The position numbers and the translations under genes were made by a program. Under the pieces are notes generated by a model. It did not search any database, had not been told where the DNA came from, and saw only the letters and a list, made by a program, of their open reading frames with translations. From contig NW_004086142.1 of the NCBI RefSeq assembly GCF_000220395.1, positions 50,001 to 88,714 of the forward strand: a stretch of DNA of 38,714 nt, written 5' to 3'. Below are positions 24,757 to 35,596 of the stretch, one piece after another (within the stretch, counting starts at the first letter, position 1; the number at the start of each line of letters is the position of its first letter). This DNA is from Ichthyophthirius multifiliis. Its lineage: Eukaryota > Ciliophora > Oligohymenophorea > Hymenostomatida.

Positions 24757-26460
24757 TCATTTGTGTTTTACTATATATTATAATTATATATAAATCATAT
24801 ATATATTATTTTTTACAAATTCTAATGCTCTTCTATAAATTCCTTCGAATTTACCAGCTTTATAATCAAATCCAATACTTTTGAAAATTTCTTTTATCTT
24901 TATTTATTTTATTAATTTAAATAAGTAATAAAAATATTACTTCTTATTTATTTCTTTTCAATAAGAAATCTTATTCATCAACACCCATATAATGATATTT
25001 TTAAGGAAACAATAAATTAACTGCTGGCTTTTCATCGCCATAATTCTAATAATTTTATTTAATTTTATTTAAAAAAATATTTAAAAATTAACATTAGGGT
25101 CAGCTATAGATTTCACTTAAGGTTTCATAATATCATCTCTAATAGTAGGTGTTCCAAAAATTCTGTTTTCATCCCCAGGTTTAGGAAGGTTTCTAAATCC
25201 AAACTTGTTAGTGGTTCCTAAATCTTTATCGGGTTGAACTTCTTTTAAGGTACCATCTCCTCTAATACATTTTCCGGCATTCCATTCATCAGGACCACCT
25301 AATCTTGCTCCAAAAACTTTGTTAGGATCATTTTTAGCGTTTGTTTATCCCAAATTTTTTGGTTATCCTAGATGATCTTCATGATAGTTTTTAAAATCTT
25401 CTTATTTTTTTTTAAGGATTATTGTTTTAGGAAATCTTTTTAATAAAAAATTTATTTGTTAATGGTATTTTTTTTTTTTTAAAAAAAAATACTCATTAGG
25501 AATAGAATCTTAATGTACAGCTAATTAGGCTTGATTAGTGACTGTTTTTTCAAATTTTCCAAAACGATGTTCTTTTGGATCTACAGGCCAGTTATAATCT
25601 CTGCTTTTTTATTCACCTGCTTCAAAGTTTCCATGAGTGAAAACATATTATTAATGAGTTTTTGAATCATTCATTATTGGCTTTTAAGGGAACATTACTT
25701 CTTTTGCTGTATATTCACTGTTTTTTGTAGCTAATCCAAATTTAAAGCTTTCATCGTGAACTTAATCTGGAAACTGATAATTTCTTTTCATCGGTTCTCC
25801 CAAAGGCTCTCTATATTTTTTTATATATTTATTTATTCAATTTGTAAATAGGTTTTTTTTATTAATTACAAAGTTCTTGAAGCATATTAGGCTTCTTTTA
25901 ATTAGTTTATCATTTACTTTATCCCTTATTACTTAGATCCATCAAATACATCTGTTACCTTTTTTATATTTTTGTTTATATTATTTATTATATATATAAT
26001 AATTTTAATTAATTAAATATATATAAATTACATGGTCTGATCCTTCGACTTTTTTCCCATAAATAAAGTTTTCATTTGGTTTAGGATCATCCTTTACACC
26101 ATGATGTAACTATTATTAAAAATATATATGTTTTAAACATTATTTTTAATTAATATATATATTTTTTTAAAAAAAATTAATTTTACAATTGTAACACCGC
26201 TTTGCATTTTGTAAGATTTTCTATATTTTTTTACATGTTCAGGTGTTCCAGGATTTTTCTTTTTTTAATTTAATTATTTTTTGAATTTTAATTTATTTAT
26301 ACATCATTATCAGGTTTTATGCAGTTTGCTGCTGATTCATTGGGTAGTTTTGTTGAAACTCCTGCCTTTTTTATATTTTTTATAAAGCTAATATATATTT
26401 AGCTACTTGTTTGTGATATCCTTAATAAGAGCTTTTTATTTGTGCAGTTATATTATTCAT
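24757..26460 (-). CDS. EFHB/CFAP21-like ciliary protein
   Basis: Resembles EFHB (CFAP21), an axonemal protein associated with the inner junction of doublet microtubules. ATG at 26460 begins MNNITAQIKSSYQGYHKQ. Exons joined across AT-rich introns of about 40-70 nt give AGVSTKLPNESAANCIKPD, NPGTPEHVKKYRKSY, LHHGVKDDPKPNENFIYGK, then the family's repeated Tyr/Trp/Asp-containing segments: SRDYNWPVDPKEHRFGKFEK, GFRNLPKPGDENRIFGTPTI, RDDIMKPQVKSIADPNNYGD, and KYHYMGVDEQDFLLKR before IKEIFKSIGFDYKAGKFEGI. The F-G-x-P-T-x-R-x-D core and the NYGDE segment are the best diagnostic points. It is much shorter than vertebrate EFHB, and I see no complete EF-hand loop, so Ca2+ binding is doubtful. TGA at 24757. 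It is convergent with the hypothetical gene and divergent from the decayed kinase. Confidence 0.8.
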
Positions 26461-26642
26461 AAATAAATAATTTATTTTTAAAATATTTATAAAAATGCTT
26501 TTGAAAATTTCTGAAATTTTATTTTTTTCTTTTTTTTAATTTAAAGAACTAAAAAATAATAAAAATCTAATATTATTTTTTTTTTCGTTATATTATTTTT
26601 TAAATTTTATTAATCAAAGAATCAAACAAATAATAATAATAA
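26461..26642. promoter_or_regulatory. Divergent intergenic spacer (presumed shared promoter region)
   Basis: 182 nt between the start of the EFHB-like gene (-) and the decayed kinase (+). The promoter call is by position only; poly-T and poly-A stretches are all that can be seen. Confidence 0.3.
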
Positions 26643-27740
26643 ATGATGTAAGTTAAAAAATTATTACTTTAGCAATGCGTATTTGAAAGAATATTAAATT
26701 ATTTCAATTCAAAAATTACAATTGATAAAGTAAAAAGAAATAAAGATAGGCAATTATATCCAATAAAAAAGTTAAAGATACTTAAATCAAAAGAAAAAGA
26801 CAGTTAAAAAACAATTAAAGAAATTCGCTATTTACCTTCAGTTTAAAAGAAAAATATTATTTCATATAAGTAAAATAAGCAATATTTAATAAATATATAT
26901 CATAATTATGTATAATAATGAAGTATGCCAAAGGAGAAAACCTTGAGAAATTATTAAAATATTTATAAAAATTCAATAACTATCTTTTCGAAATACAAAT
27001 ATGGAATTATATAATATAATTAATGTTTTATAAGAATTGTTTAATTTTTCATTTAATATAGAAATTTAAAATCTACAAATGCATTTTAGACATAGAATAA
27101 TAAATATTTATAATAAGAAATTTAAATGTTTCAAAAAAACTTTAAAATAATGGACTTTTATACACACATACTGGAACTCCTTATTATACTTCCCCTGAAA
27201 TTCGTATTATATAGTTTATATATAAAAAAATTACATTAGGAGTTTAGAATGTTTAAGTTTTGAAATATGTGCATTAAGATGTCCTTTTGAAGTTAAAAAT
27301 ATGGAAGATTTAAGTAACAAAGTATTTATTTAATTGTTTTTAAATAAGTTAATATTCTATTATTAAGTTTAAAAGGCGCTTATAAACCTATATCATATAA
27401 TTATAGTTTATAATTAGACCATTTTATTTATTCTTTAGTTAAAACTGATACTAAAGAAATACCCATTTGTATAAAAATTATTAATTTTTTTTGTATAAAT
27501 AGCATACGGTTAACTTCAAGAATTATTCAATATATATTATTTTAATCTATATAATATATATGCTTTTGAAAACTATTAAGTTTAGTATCTTCATTATATG
27601 GCTTGAAAGTTAAGCTACTAAGCTCAATGTATCAATATAATAATAAATAATTTTGAAAGCTATTATAATAAATTAATGCCTAAATACTAAAATTCTTCAA
27701 TCCATGACACAAAAAATTAAAAATATGATTAAAATTTGTA
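26643..27740 (+). pseudogene. Decayed NEK-type (NIMA-related) protein kinase
   Basis: Pieces of a NEK kinase domain lie in the right order but in different frames. An N-lobe piece with YPIKKLKILKSKEK (the Lys of VAIK) and NEK-like EIRYLPSVQKKNIISYKQ is followed by an in-frame TGA. A second frame gives LCIIMKYAKGENLEKLL (hinge), and the region where HRD should be reads only HFRHRIINIYNKKFK in yet another frame. The activation segment is well kept: LNVSKK then YTHTGTPYYTSPEI. Beyond it SLECLSFEICALRCPFEVKN lacks the preceding DxW, and GAYKPISYNYS with LDHFIYSLVKTD match the NEK C-lobe. A tail motif LLKTIK occurs near 27560. The Gly-rich loop is gone. At least four breaks, loss of HRD and loss of the DIW segment argue for decay, since no set of short introns restores one frame. 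A host gene relic, probably recent because motifs remain readable. Confidence 0.65.
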
Positions 27741-28073
27741 TCTGTTAAAAGAAAAATTACCCATATTAACAAATCAAATCAATAAGATAAATAAATTTAT
27801 ATAAAAATTAGACTATTGACAATAATAATAATTAATAAATATTAATTAAAAATTTTTTTGAATTATGAAAAATTTATATATGAAAATATTTTTTTTTATG
27901 AATATTAATTTTTTACATATAATATTAAATCTATCTTTTGATTTTTTTAACAAAAAAATTGATACTTATATTTTATTATTTAAATTTAGTTTTTATTCTT
28001 GTAATTTTTGTTAATAATATATTCCATATAATTTATTATTATTTAATTTAATTGATTTAATAAAATATTAATA
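27741..28073. other. AT-rich intergenic gap upstream of the epimerase
   Basis: 333 nt with no recognisable gene; it should contain the promoter of the epimerase, but no motif is visible. Confidence 0.5.
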
Positions 28074-28944
28074 ATGTAAAATTTATAAGCAATAATAGCT
28101 CCATCAATTCTTTCAGCAGATCTTTCTGATTTAGCAAACGAATGTAAAAGACTAGATGAACTATAAGCAGACTGGTACCATGTTGATGTTATGGTAAAAT
28201 ATTTATACCAATTTTATCAAAACTTTTTAATTTTTTAAATAAAAGGATGGGTATATATTAAATTAAATAAATATTTTGTATTATATTTAAAAATTGTAAG
28301 TCATTTTGTACCAAACTTAACTATTGGTGCCCCCGTAGTTTAATGCTTAAAGAAACATGTAAAAGGATTTTTAGATTGTCATTGCATGGTTTCAGAACCA
28401 TAAAAATGGGTTAAAGACTTCGGAAAAGCAGGTGCTAATTAAATGACTTTTCATTATGAAACAGTGGGTATATAAGCTAACTATTTTTTTTTTTTAAATA
28501 AAAAATAGAAAATCATGAAGAATTATGTTAACTAATAAGAGATAATGGAATGAAAGTTGGAATGGCTATAAAACCTAAAACATAAATTGATGATAAAATA
28601 AAAAAATTATGTTTAAATAATTTATTAGATTTAATTTTAGTTATGACAGTTGGTAAATAAAATAATTTATTTATAAAAATTTATATTAACTAAATAATAA
28701 AAATGCAGAACCCGGATTCGGAGGTTAAAAATTTATGGAAGATATGATGCCAAAAGTAAAACAATTAAGATAGCTTTGTCCTAATTTGAATATTTAAGTT
28801 GATGGCGGAATTACATGTGATAATATACATATAGTAGCTCAAGCAGGAGCAAATGTTATAGTTTCTGGTTCTGGAGTTTATGGTCATAAAGATCCTAAGC
28901 TTGCGATTTAATTTATGAGAGAAGAAGTAAAGAAATGCATATGA
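28074..28944 (+). CDS. RPE: Ribulose-phosphate 3-epimerase
   Basis: Interconverts ribulose-5-phosphate and xylulose-5-phosphate in the pentose phosphate pathway. ATG at 28074 gives MQNLQAIIAPSILSADLS. The first family signature is assembled from three exons as HVDVM + DG + HFVPNLTIGAPVV: the His and Asp of HVD are metal and catalytic residues in the family, and the DG comes from a 5-nt exon at 28246-28250. Next are FLDCHCMVSEP (metal His), GMAIKPKTQ, LILVMTVEPGFGGQKFM (second signature, with the loop GFGGQ), VDGGI (catalytic Asp) and AGANVIVSGSGVYG (phosphate binding), ending KKCI-TGA at 28944. Introns: 28194-28245, 28251-28300, one near 28467-28507 and one near 28653-28707. Length is about 220 residues, normal for the family. 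All catalytic residues are present. Convergent with the carrier gene. Confidence 0.95.
28246..28250 (+). other. 5-nt microexon (GATGG) in the epimerase gene
   Basis: Flanked by AAAAG acceptor and GTATAT donor. It supplies GAT GG of the codons Asp-Gly; the T of Gly comes from the next exon. Joining the outer exons directly would shift the frame, and splicing the whole stretch as one 107-nt intron would lose the conserved Asp-Gly. Confidence 0.75.
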
Positions 28945-28985
28945 TAATTTTATAATGCTAATTAATTAAAAATTATTATTTGTTA

Positions 28986-29118
28986 TGATGCTTTTTTTAT
29001 TTTTTTGAAAAAGACTTAATTCAAAAAAAAAACATTATTCCATATTTTTTCTCACCTTTATTTTTTTTTGATTGAGTTTTTAAAAAAAAAATTACAGAAA
29101 ATAATTAAAAAAACATCA
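28986..29118. repeat. Foldback-like element between convergent genes
   Basis: Begins TGATGC with seven T and ends with seven A and ACATCA, an imperfect terminal inverted repeat like that of the element in the BK intron. It lies in the 258-nt gap between the epimerase stop and the carrier stop. Its right half (TTTTTTTTGATTGAG, then ATTACAGAAAA) is shared with a second copy near 34.7 kb. It could be a tiny mobile element or a shared 3'-end signal for the two convergent genes. Confidence 0.45.
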
Positions 29119-29202
29119 AAATAAGATTATATATATATATGGTATTAAAAAATATATATATGTTATTTTATTAAAATGAATATATCTTTTTTGTATATTA
29201 TT

Positions 29203-30201
29203 TCAAATTACAGTTTTATTGTTTATATAATGTAACCTTTCTTCTAATCTTTCTAATAATGTAGAAGTAAAGACAGCTTATATTAGATATTATATTAAAC
29301 GAATTTACCATCCATTATAAAGACTTACTCCACCTTATTAATAATATATGTTTTTTAATAATTTATAGATATTATGTTATAAATATATTTGATTTAATTG
29401 CATTTAATATAAAGTCTTTAATTTATCAAAAGGATGGGCTAATAATTTATTTTATAATTTAATATATATATAAAATATGTTATATAATATATTTACTAAA
29501 TAATGTATTTACGCTTCCTGTAATAGTTGCACATACTAATAATTAGCTATTACTTAAATATTATTAATCTTAAGAAAAATTATCTCTAAAAAATTATTTT
29601 ACTAAGAAATCAGTATAAAGAAATGAAATCCAAGAAACTATTTATTTAATCAGTTAGGCCTCAATACCATAATATAAACTTTTAAAGCTAAAATTATATT
29701 AAAAATAATTTCTAATGGATAAATTTTTATTTTATTAAGTTATCAAATATACTTTTAGCCTTTCAAAAGGACAAATTATAAATGATTCGATAAATGCAAT
29801 CATTGTTGCACCAATTAATTTATGTAATCCTTTGTATTTTTGTTAAAAATCTGTTGAAATAATATTTTATTGAAAATAATGGGGCAATGAAATCATTAAT
29901 GGCCATCTATAAAACGCTTTAGTAACTACTCTAAATGAATTTGGAATTAAACCAAAATAAAAACCTTTTATACCATTTTTATTATAAAAATCTAAAAAAA
30001 TCTAAACATAAAATTAAATTTATATGTATAAATGATTTATAATATATTTACTTATTTTATTTATATTTTATTATTATATATTTATGCCTATGTTTTCATT
30101 ACTTCAAAAGGATGTTCAAACGGAAGGCCTAATATTGCTCTTACAGATCCAATGATAGAGGACTATATATAGATGTTTATCTTTTCATTTTAATAGCTCA
30201 T
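29203..30201 (-). CDS. Mitochondrial carrier family (SLC25) protein
   Basis: An inner-membrane solute carrier built from three repeats of about 100 residues. ATG at 30201 begins MSYQNEKINIYIQSSIIGSV. The three signature sites are recognisable though degenerate: LPFEHPFEVMKTQ (first), CPFERLKVYL (second) and HPFDKLKTLYQMQ (third), corresponding to Px[DE]xx[KR]. After the first is GIKGFYFGLIPNSFRVVTK, a typical GxxGfyrGxxPxxxR match, and after the third, GGVSLYNGWQIRLIQY. Introns: 30002-30051 (50 nt, phase 0), and one near 29440-29500 ending just before the third signature. TGA at 29203. The second repeat looks more diverged and lacks a clear GxxG turn. Substrate cannot be told from sequence alone. 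Confidence 0.85.
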
Positions 30202-30745
30202 TAAATGTCTTTTAAAAAAAAATCAACTTTAAAAATAATAATTTATAATTTTTTATAGTTTAATTTTGTTAAAAATATAATATATATATTTAAAATAAAT
30301 ATGTATATGAAAAATATTATATATATAGTTATTAAAAATATTAATAATTTTTATTATAAAAATTTACTTTTAAATCTATATTTTTTAATTTATATAATTT
30401 AAATTTAAAAAGATATCAATATTCATAGATTATTACATATTAAAATATATGAGATAAAAATAAAAATACGATTAAAAATAAAAAGAAATAAAAGAAATTG
30501 TGAAAAATATACAATAATTAAAAAAATTAAAATATAAAATAAAAAAAAAAATAATATGTAAAATATTGGAATTAAATAAATAAAATTATGTATTAAATAT
30601 ATTTTAAAATAAAAAAAAAAATATAATAATTATAATAAATATAATTTTTATTATTATTATTATCATTATTATTATCATTATTATCATTATTAATAGCATA
30701 AATTATTATTATATTATATTATTATTATTATTATTATTAATATTA

Positions 30746-30776
<31 letters not shown>

Positions 30777-30926
30777 TTTCTTTAAATAATAATATTTTGA
30801 TTTATTATTAAATTTTTATTTTATTAATATTTTTTTTAAATATATTTTTTTTTATTATTATTTTATGGATTATATATATTTTTTTTGGTAATTATTTTAT
30901 AATTTATAATATTAAAAATATAATTT
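30202..30926. other. AT-rich intergenic region with trinucleotide repeat
   Basis: Lies between the carrier start and the exchanger stop, both minus strand. Apart from the ATT repeat it holds only A/T-rich DNA with no coding signal. Confidence 0.6.
30642..30777. repeat. ATT/ATC trinucleotide microsatellite
   Basis: Long ATT runs with interspersed ATC units (30650-30700), interrupted by about 20 nt and then pure ATT to about 30777. A length-variable simple repeat outside genes. Confidence 0.85.
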
Positions 30927-33900
30927 TCATTTTTTTATTAAACTCATTTCTAATGTGTTTCCATCTCCATAATCAGTATCGACTATTTAATGTTTATTAT
31001 TTTAGCTAACATTTTTCAGATTATTAACATTCTGCTTGAACTGTTTGTTTATTTTTTCTTCTTGTCCGCCATCTAGTACTTGTTATTTTTATTTCTTTTA
31101 TAAAATATTTTAAAATTGCAAAATATGACATGCATTAACTGCCTTAAACATTTTTTTGGAAGGTTAGATATATGAAAAGTCATTATAATGTTCTGGATTT
31201 TACACATTATTAGCATCTTAAATAAGTCCAGTAATTAAATATCCTCCGTTAGAAAATTATATAATTTGACCAACATTAAGTACTAATTATTCGCTTTTTG
31301 AGCAATATTCATTAAGTTTATTTTCTTCCATATTTTTTAAAATACCAGCTTTATCAGCATATATCCTTACAAAATAAATCATAGCTTTAAGATATATTTT
31401 TTATTCAAAGCTTCTGTTTTCTTTCATTATATTTTTTATAAGATAAAAGGAATCTAATTTAAAATACAGTTAGTATAAGCTATTGCAGTTGAATAAGATT
31501 ATTCTTCATTTTCACGAATGCAATTTGCAAAACTTAAAAACCTCCAATGCCTATATTTAAGGAAATATCTCCTGTTACCTTATCATCGACACTTCCTTAA
31601 GTGACAAAATAAATTCCTTAGAAAGGCTAACCTTTTTGATAAATTTCAGTGCCTGCAGATAAAGATTTTTGAGTAAAACTAGCTCTTATAAGAGATATTT
31701 ATTCAGGAGTAAGGGTACTAAAAATAGGAAATTCTAATAAAAAGTTTTAGAGTGTAGGAATAGTCCAATCGAATGCCATATTTTGTAGAGATAATGTCCT
31801 TTAATCAACTTCAGATCTCAATATATTATAATCAGTATTATCAATATATCCACTATCTTTATATTATAAAAGGAATTTTTTTTAAGCTTCAATAATATTA
31901 TATGATGCTCTTTTAGTATGAATAGTTTTTATTAACTCTGGGAAATTATAAGCTAATTCAGCTATATATTTTTCTGCTTGAACAATATTTTAGTTCATTT
32001 CTTGATTCATAACATGAGTATAATCTTTTGAAATAGGTAATTCATGATTATGTTCTTGAATTTCATGTGAGATTACAATAAAAGAGGTAGTTACTTCATA
32101 AACAAATGAGAGATGATTTGTTATATAGTTTCTTGCTATTTTTCCTATAACAGGAGTATTACGCATATAAAACATCATTTTTAAAATCTTGAAACCTGTG
32201 AAATTCATATAAGTCATATCCCATGTCTTTAAAGGTACTGTAAGGTCGTCTAGAGCCATATTTAAACCTTCTTCAAGCCATTTTGCTGCACCAGAACCTA
32301 TATATCTGTTTTCGTATTATTCCCAGCATAAAGATTTTAGTCCTCTGAGATATCTAAAACGGAGTTCTTAAAGTATTTCAGGTTCATTAAAGGAAGAATA
32401 AGTGGATTTTCTACCTAGAGTGACTTCTGGCTTTCCTTCAAAAAGTTTATTCCTAAAATCTTCCATTCCTGAGATTTAATAGACTTTATCCCAATCCGTT
32501 AAAGCGAAAAAGTTATTTGTTCTTAGTTCCTTTTCTTTGTCAACACATCTATTATACATATTTTTTAAAGAATTATTTAATATACGTGTTTTATAGGTGC
32601 TATTTGAATAAGCTATAGATAATTAACTAAGCGCCACAGGTTGTACCGTTAATAAGTAGAGTTAATGTTGCTGATCCTGCCATATAAAATATAGTAAGTT
32701 ATTTCAAACGGATACTTTTGATTTAATCATCAACCAAAACCATTAAAGCAAAGTGTTAAACCAAGAGCTCCTCTAGGACCACCCCAAACAACAACGTAAA
32801 CTTCAGGTTTAGTGATTCCATAGCCGAATTTACGTAGCAAAGGATATAATGTTATTACCATAATGAAACGGGCCGCGACCATAAAACCCCAAAAAAAAAA
32901 TAAACGAATCCAATCAGATGTCGTTATTGTAGATTATGAAATCATTTATATACCTATTATTATTCCTGATAAAAAAAATATTAATGTTTCGCAACTATAT
33001 TATACAAAAGCCCATACTACATGAACCGCATGTTCACTTTCAGGATATATTTTTGTCTTTCCTACGGCACTCATTAATAATCCAAGAGCAAAAATAGCTA
33101 AAATACCAGAAACTTAAAGACTCGTGAATTCAGAAATAAAAAAGCATAAATAGCATGTAATAAAAGTTACTACACATGTTAACACATCATCTCTAATAAT
33201 TCTTCGAAGCCAAAAAGCGCCTATTAAACCACATAAGAGTCCAAAAAGAGGCCCGACAATAGATTTTTAGACGAAACCTATAACTATATCTACAGGACCC
33301 GAGCTTTAACCTTTTTCCATATTCAAAAAAAGTTAATAGAAAACCATTGCAGTACCATCATTTAGCAAACTTTCGCCTTCAATTAAAGTATTCAAACGTG
33401 CAGAAGCTCCTAATTCTTTCAATAAGGCTACTACAGCAACAGGATCTGTAGCACAAAGAATAGAACCCATAGTAAGAGCGCCTGCCCAAGAAATATCTGT
33501 ATATCCAAGGAAGATCTTAAGGGAAATTGCAAGCAAAAAAGCTCCTAGTAATACTCCAGGACCAGCTAAAAGTAAAACATTAGCAACAATTTTCTTGAAA
33601 ATATACCAATCGCAATTAAAGGCACTCTCAAATATAAGTACAGGTATAAATATAAACAATATCATATGTGGGTTTAATGTAGATGCTAACTCTGCACTAG
33701 CCCCAAAATACCATAAGTGTTTACGATAGTATCCCACTAGTATTCCAAACACTATAAGCATTGGTGTGTAAGGGATTAGTGTTCGCTTATAAAGTTCACG
33801 TAATAAACCTCCCATTAGTAATCCGTAAAATATAAATAATATAACTAATGGCTAAACCATGTGATCACCATGACCGCCATGATCGACATCATGACTACTA

Positions 33901-33968
33901 TGGTCGCCACCACTGTTTTGAGATGTGTGTGCATCTAAAGGGCTTTTTTCTAAAAAAATATAATTCAT
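30927..33968 (-). CDS. Na+/H+ exchanger (CPA1, SOS1-like) with cyclic-nucleotide-binding region
   Basis: A plasma-membrane cation/proton antiporter. ATG at 33968 is followed by a His/Asp-rich cytosolic stretch (GGDHSSHDVDHGGHGDH) and the first membrane segment. Diagnostic motifs: FIFIPVLIFESAFNCDWYIF, then ILCATDPVAVVALLKELGAS (the ion-binding Asp of TDPV) and LIEGESLLNDGTAMVFYQ, then SGPVDIVIGF, ALGLLMSAVGKTKI, WAFVQYSCETLIFFLSGIII, and WGGPRGALGLTL (conserved Arg). The cytosolic half resembles plant SOS1 and sperm-type exchangers, with FPIFSTLTPEQISLIRASF and YQKGQPFQGIYFVTQGSV opening a CNBD-like fold (about 31560-31770). The C-terminus, NTLEMSLIKK, ends at TGA 30927. At least three single-base frame changes appear (near 32751, 32640 and 31550), each inside conserved sequence. 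Their spacing and otherwise intact motifs suggest read errors, but early decay cannot be excluded. Confidence 0.85.
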
Positions 33969-34609
33969 ATCTATTTTTAATTTTTTCTATTTTTTTCTAT
34001 TATATTATCTTTTTTTTATTTACGAATTTGTTTTTATTTTACTTCTTTTAATTTTTTAATAAAAAAAAAATTTAAATTTTTTTTTATTGCTTAAATATAT
34101 ATAAAATTAAATATTTTTTTTCTCATATTTATATTTTTATATTGATAAATTCTTATTTTTTTAAAAAAAACATTATCTTTGATAAATAATTATAAATATT
34201 AAAATATTTTTTATAAATAAGAAAATATTTATAAATATTAATTAGTATCTATATAAAAAAAATATTTCAGAAATAATATTTATATAAGCAAAATAAATTT
34301 AAACATTTATCTTTATAAATGAAAGTTAATATTAGAATTCTATTTTTTTTTAATAACAAATGAACATAAAAAAATTATAATTATACTACTAATTTAAATT
34401 GTTCTATTTGTATTAAGGAAAAAATAATAAATTAATATTTGTAGTAGTAATCCTAATATAATTAAATAAGTATTTTGGGAACAAATATTTAAATTAAAAA
34501 ATAAATAAGCAATTATTATATTTATTATAATGCTTTTTTTTAAAAAAATAATTATATTATAAATAAATATTTATAGATGTGTTATCTTATTAAGAATAAT
34601 AAATATTAA

Positions 34610-34740
34610 ATGTTTTTTTTATTTATTTATTTATTCTATATTTTTTAAAAACATCAATCAAATACACTTTTTTCTCTCGATTTTTTTTGATTAAGCATTC
34701 AGTTATTTAAATTTAATTACAGAAAAAATAAAAAAAACAA
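34610..34740. repeat. Second copy of the foldback-like element
   Basis: Opens with ATG plus eight T and closes with seven or eight A plus CA. Shares with 28986-29118, in the same orientation and order: a T-rich start, AAAAACAT, TTTTTTCTC, TTTTTTTTGATT(A/G)AG and AATTACAGAAAA. The terminal inverted repeat is weaker here. Confidence 0.4.
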
Positions 34741-35220
34741 TATATATATATAAATTAATTTTAATTTAAAATGAAAAATACCTAATTACAAAGTAAAATA
34801 CATTTTTAATAAAAAAATTTATAAAATTTATATTTCTATAAATAAAATAATTTTTTATCAACCTAAACAGAATGATAAATTATTTATGGATTTATAATAT
34901 TTATTTAAAATGTAAATTAAATTATTATAAAATAATAAATAAAAAATTAAGTTATTAATTTATTTTTACTTATAAAAATACTCATATATTATATATTAAA
35001 ATGTTAAATTTTTATATAAATGTTTAAAGAAAAATATATAATTGGTGTTATTAAGGATTTTATTTATTTTTATTACTAATATTTATATATTTTTAAAATA
35101 TTATCTTATATATTTAAAAATAAAATAACTTGCCATAGTTTAATTTTTATTATTTTTAATTGAAAATTAGAAAAAAAAAAGGATTATGCTTTTATATTTT
35201 TTATATTTATAAAATTTATA

Positions 35221-35295
35221 AATTAAAGAACTTCTTTAATTATAGAGAAATCATTTTTTTTTTTCCAATAGATGGCGAATTTCATCGCACTAAAA
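35221..35295. repeat. Pair of short palindromes
   Basis: 35221-35241 is a perfect inverted repeat of 10 bp around one base (arms AATTAAAGAA). About 33 nt on, GCGAATTTCATCGC (35275-35288) can form a small hairpin with 4-bp GC-rich arms, conspicuous in this A/T background. Confidence 0.45.
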
Positions 35296-35596
35296 AAATT
35301 TTCACTACCTAAAAAAGTTTATTTCCTCTCCTTTAAAATTAACTGTTACTATTTTTTTACCTTAATATATAATTTACTAATCCTAAAAAATATTTTTTTT
35401 ATCGATTAATCATCAGAAACAAATTAGATTATTTTAGTTTAATGGAAATATTAATAAAATTATGCATAACACAGAATAAAGATTTATTCAAATAAAAAAT
35501 TATAATTTAGTCATTTATTATTATCATAATTTATTTTATATATTATATCTCGATAGTTATAAGAGCTCAAAAAAGTTATTTTCATCTGAGTTTATT

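Noticed and set aside
28246-28250. Treating 28194-28300 as one intron in the epimerase
   Set aside because: The outer exons would then be out of frame and the conserved Asp-Gly would be lost.
33848-34051. Plus-strand ORF rich in His and Arg
   Set aside because: It is the complement of the exchanger's His/Asp-rich N-terminal exon; the low-complexity sequence looks basic on the other strand.
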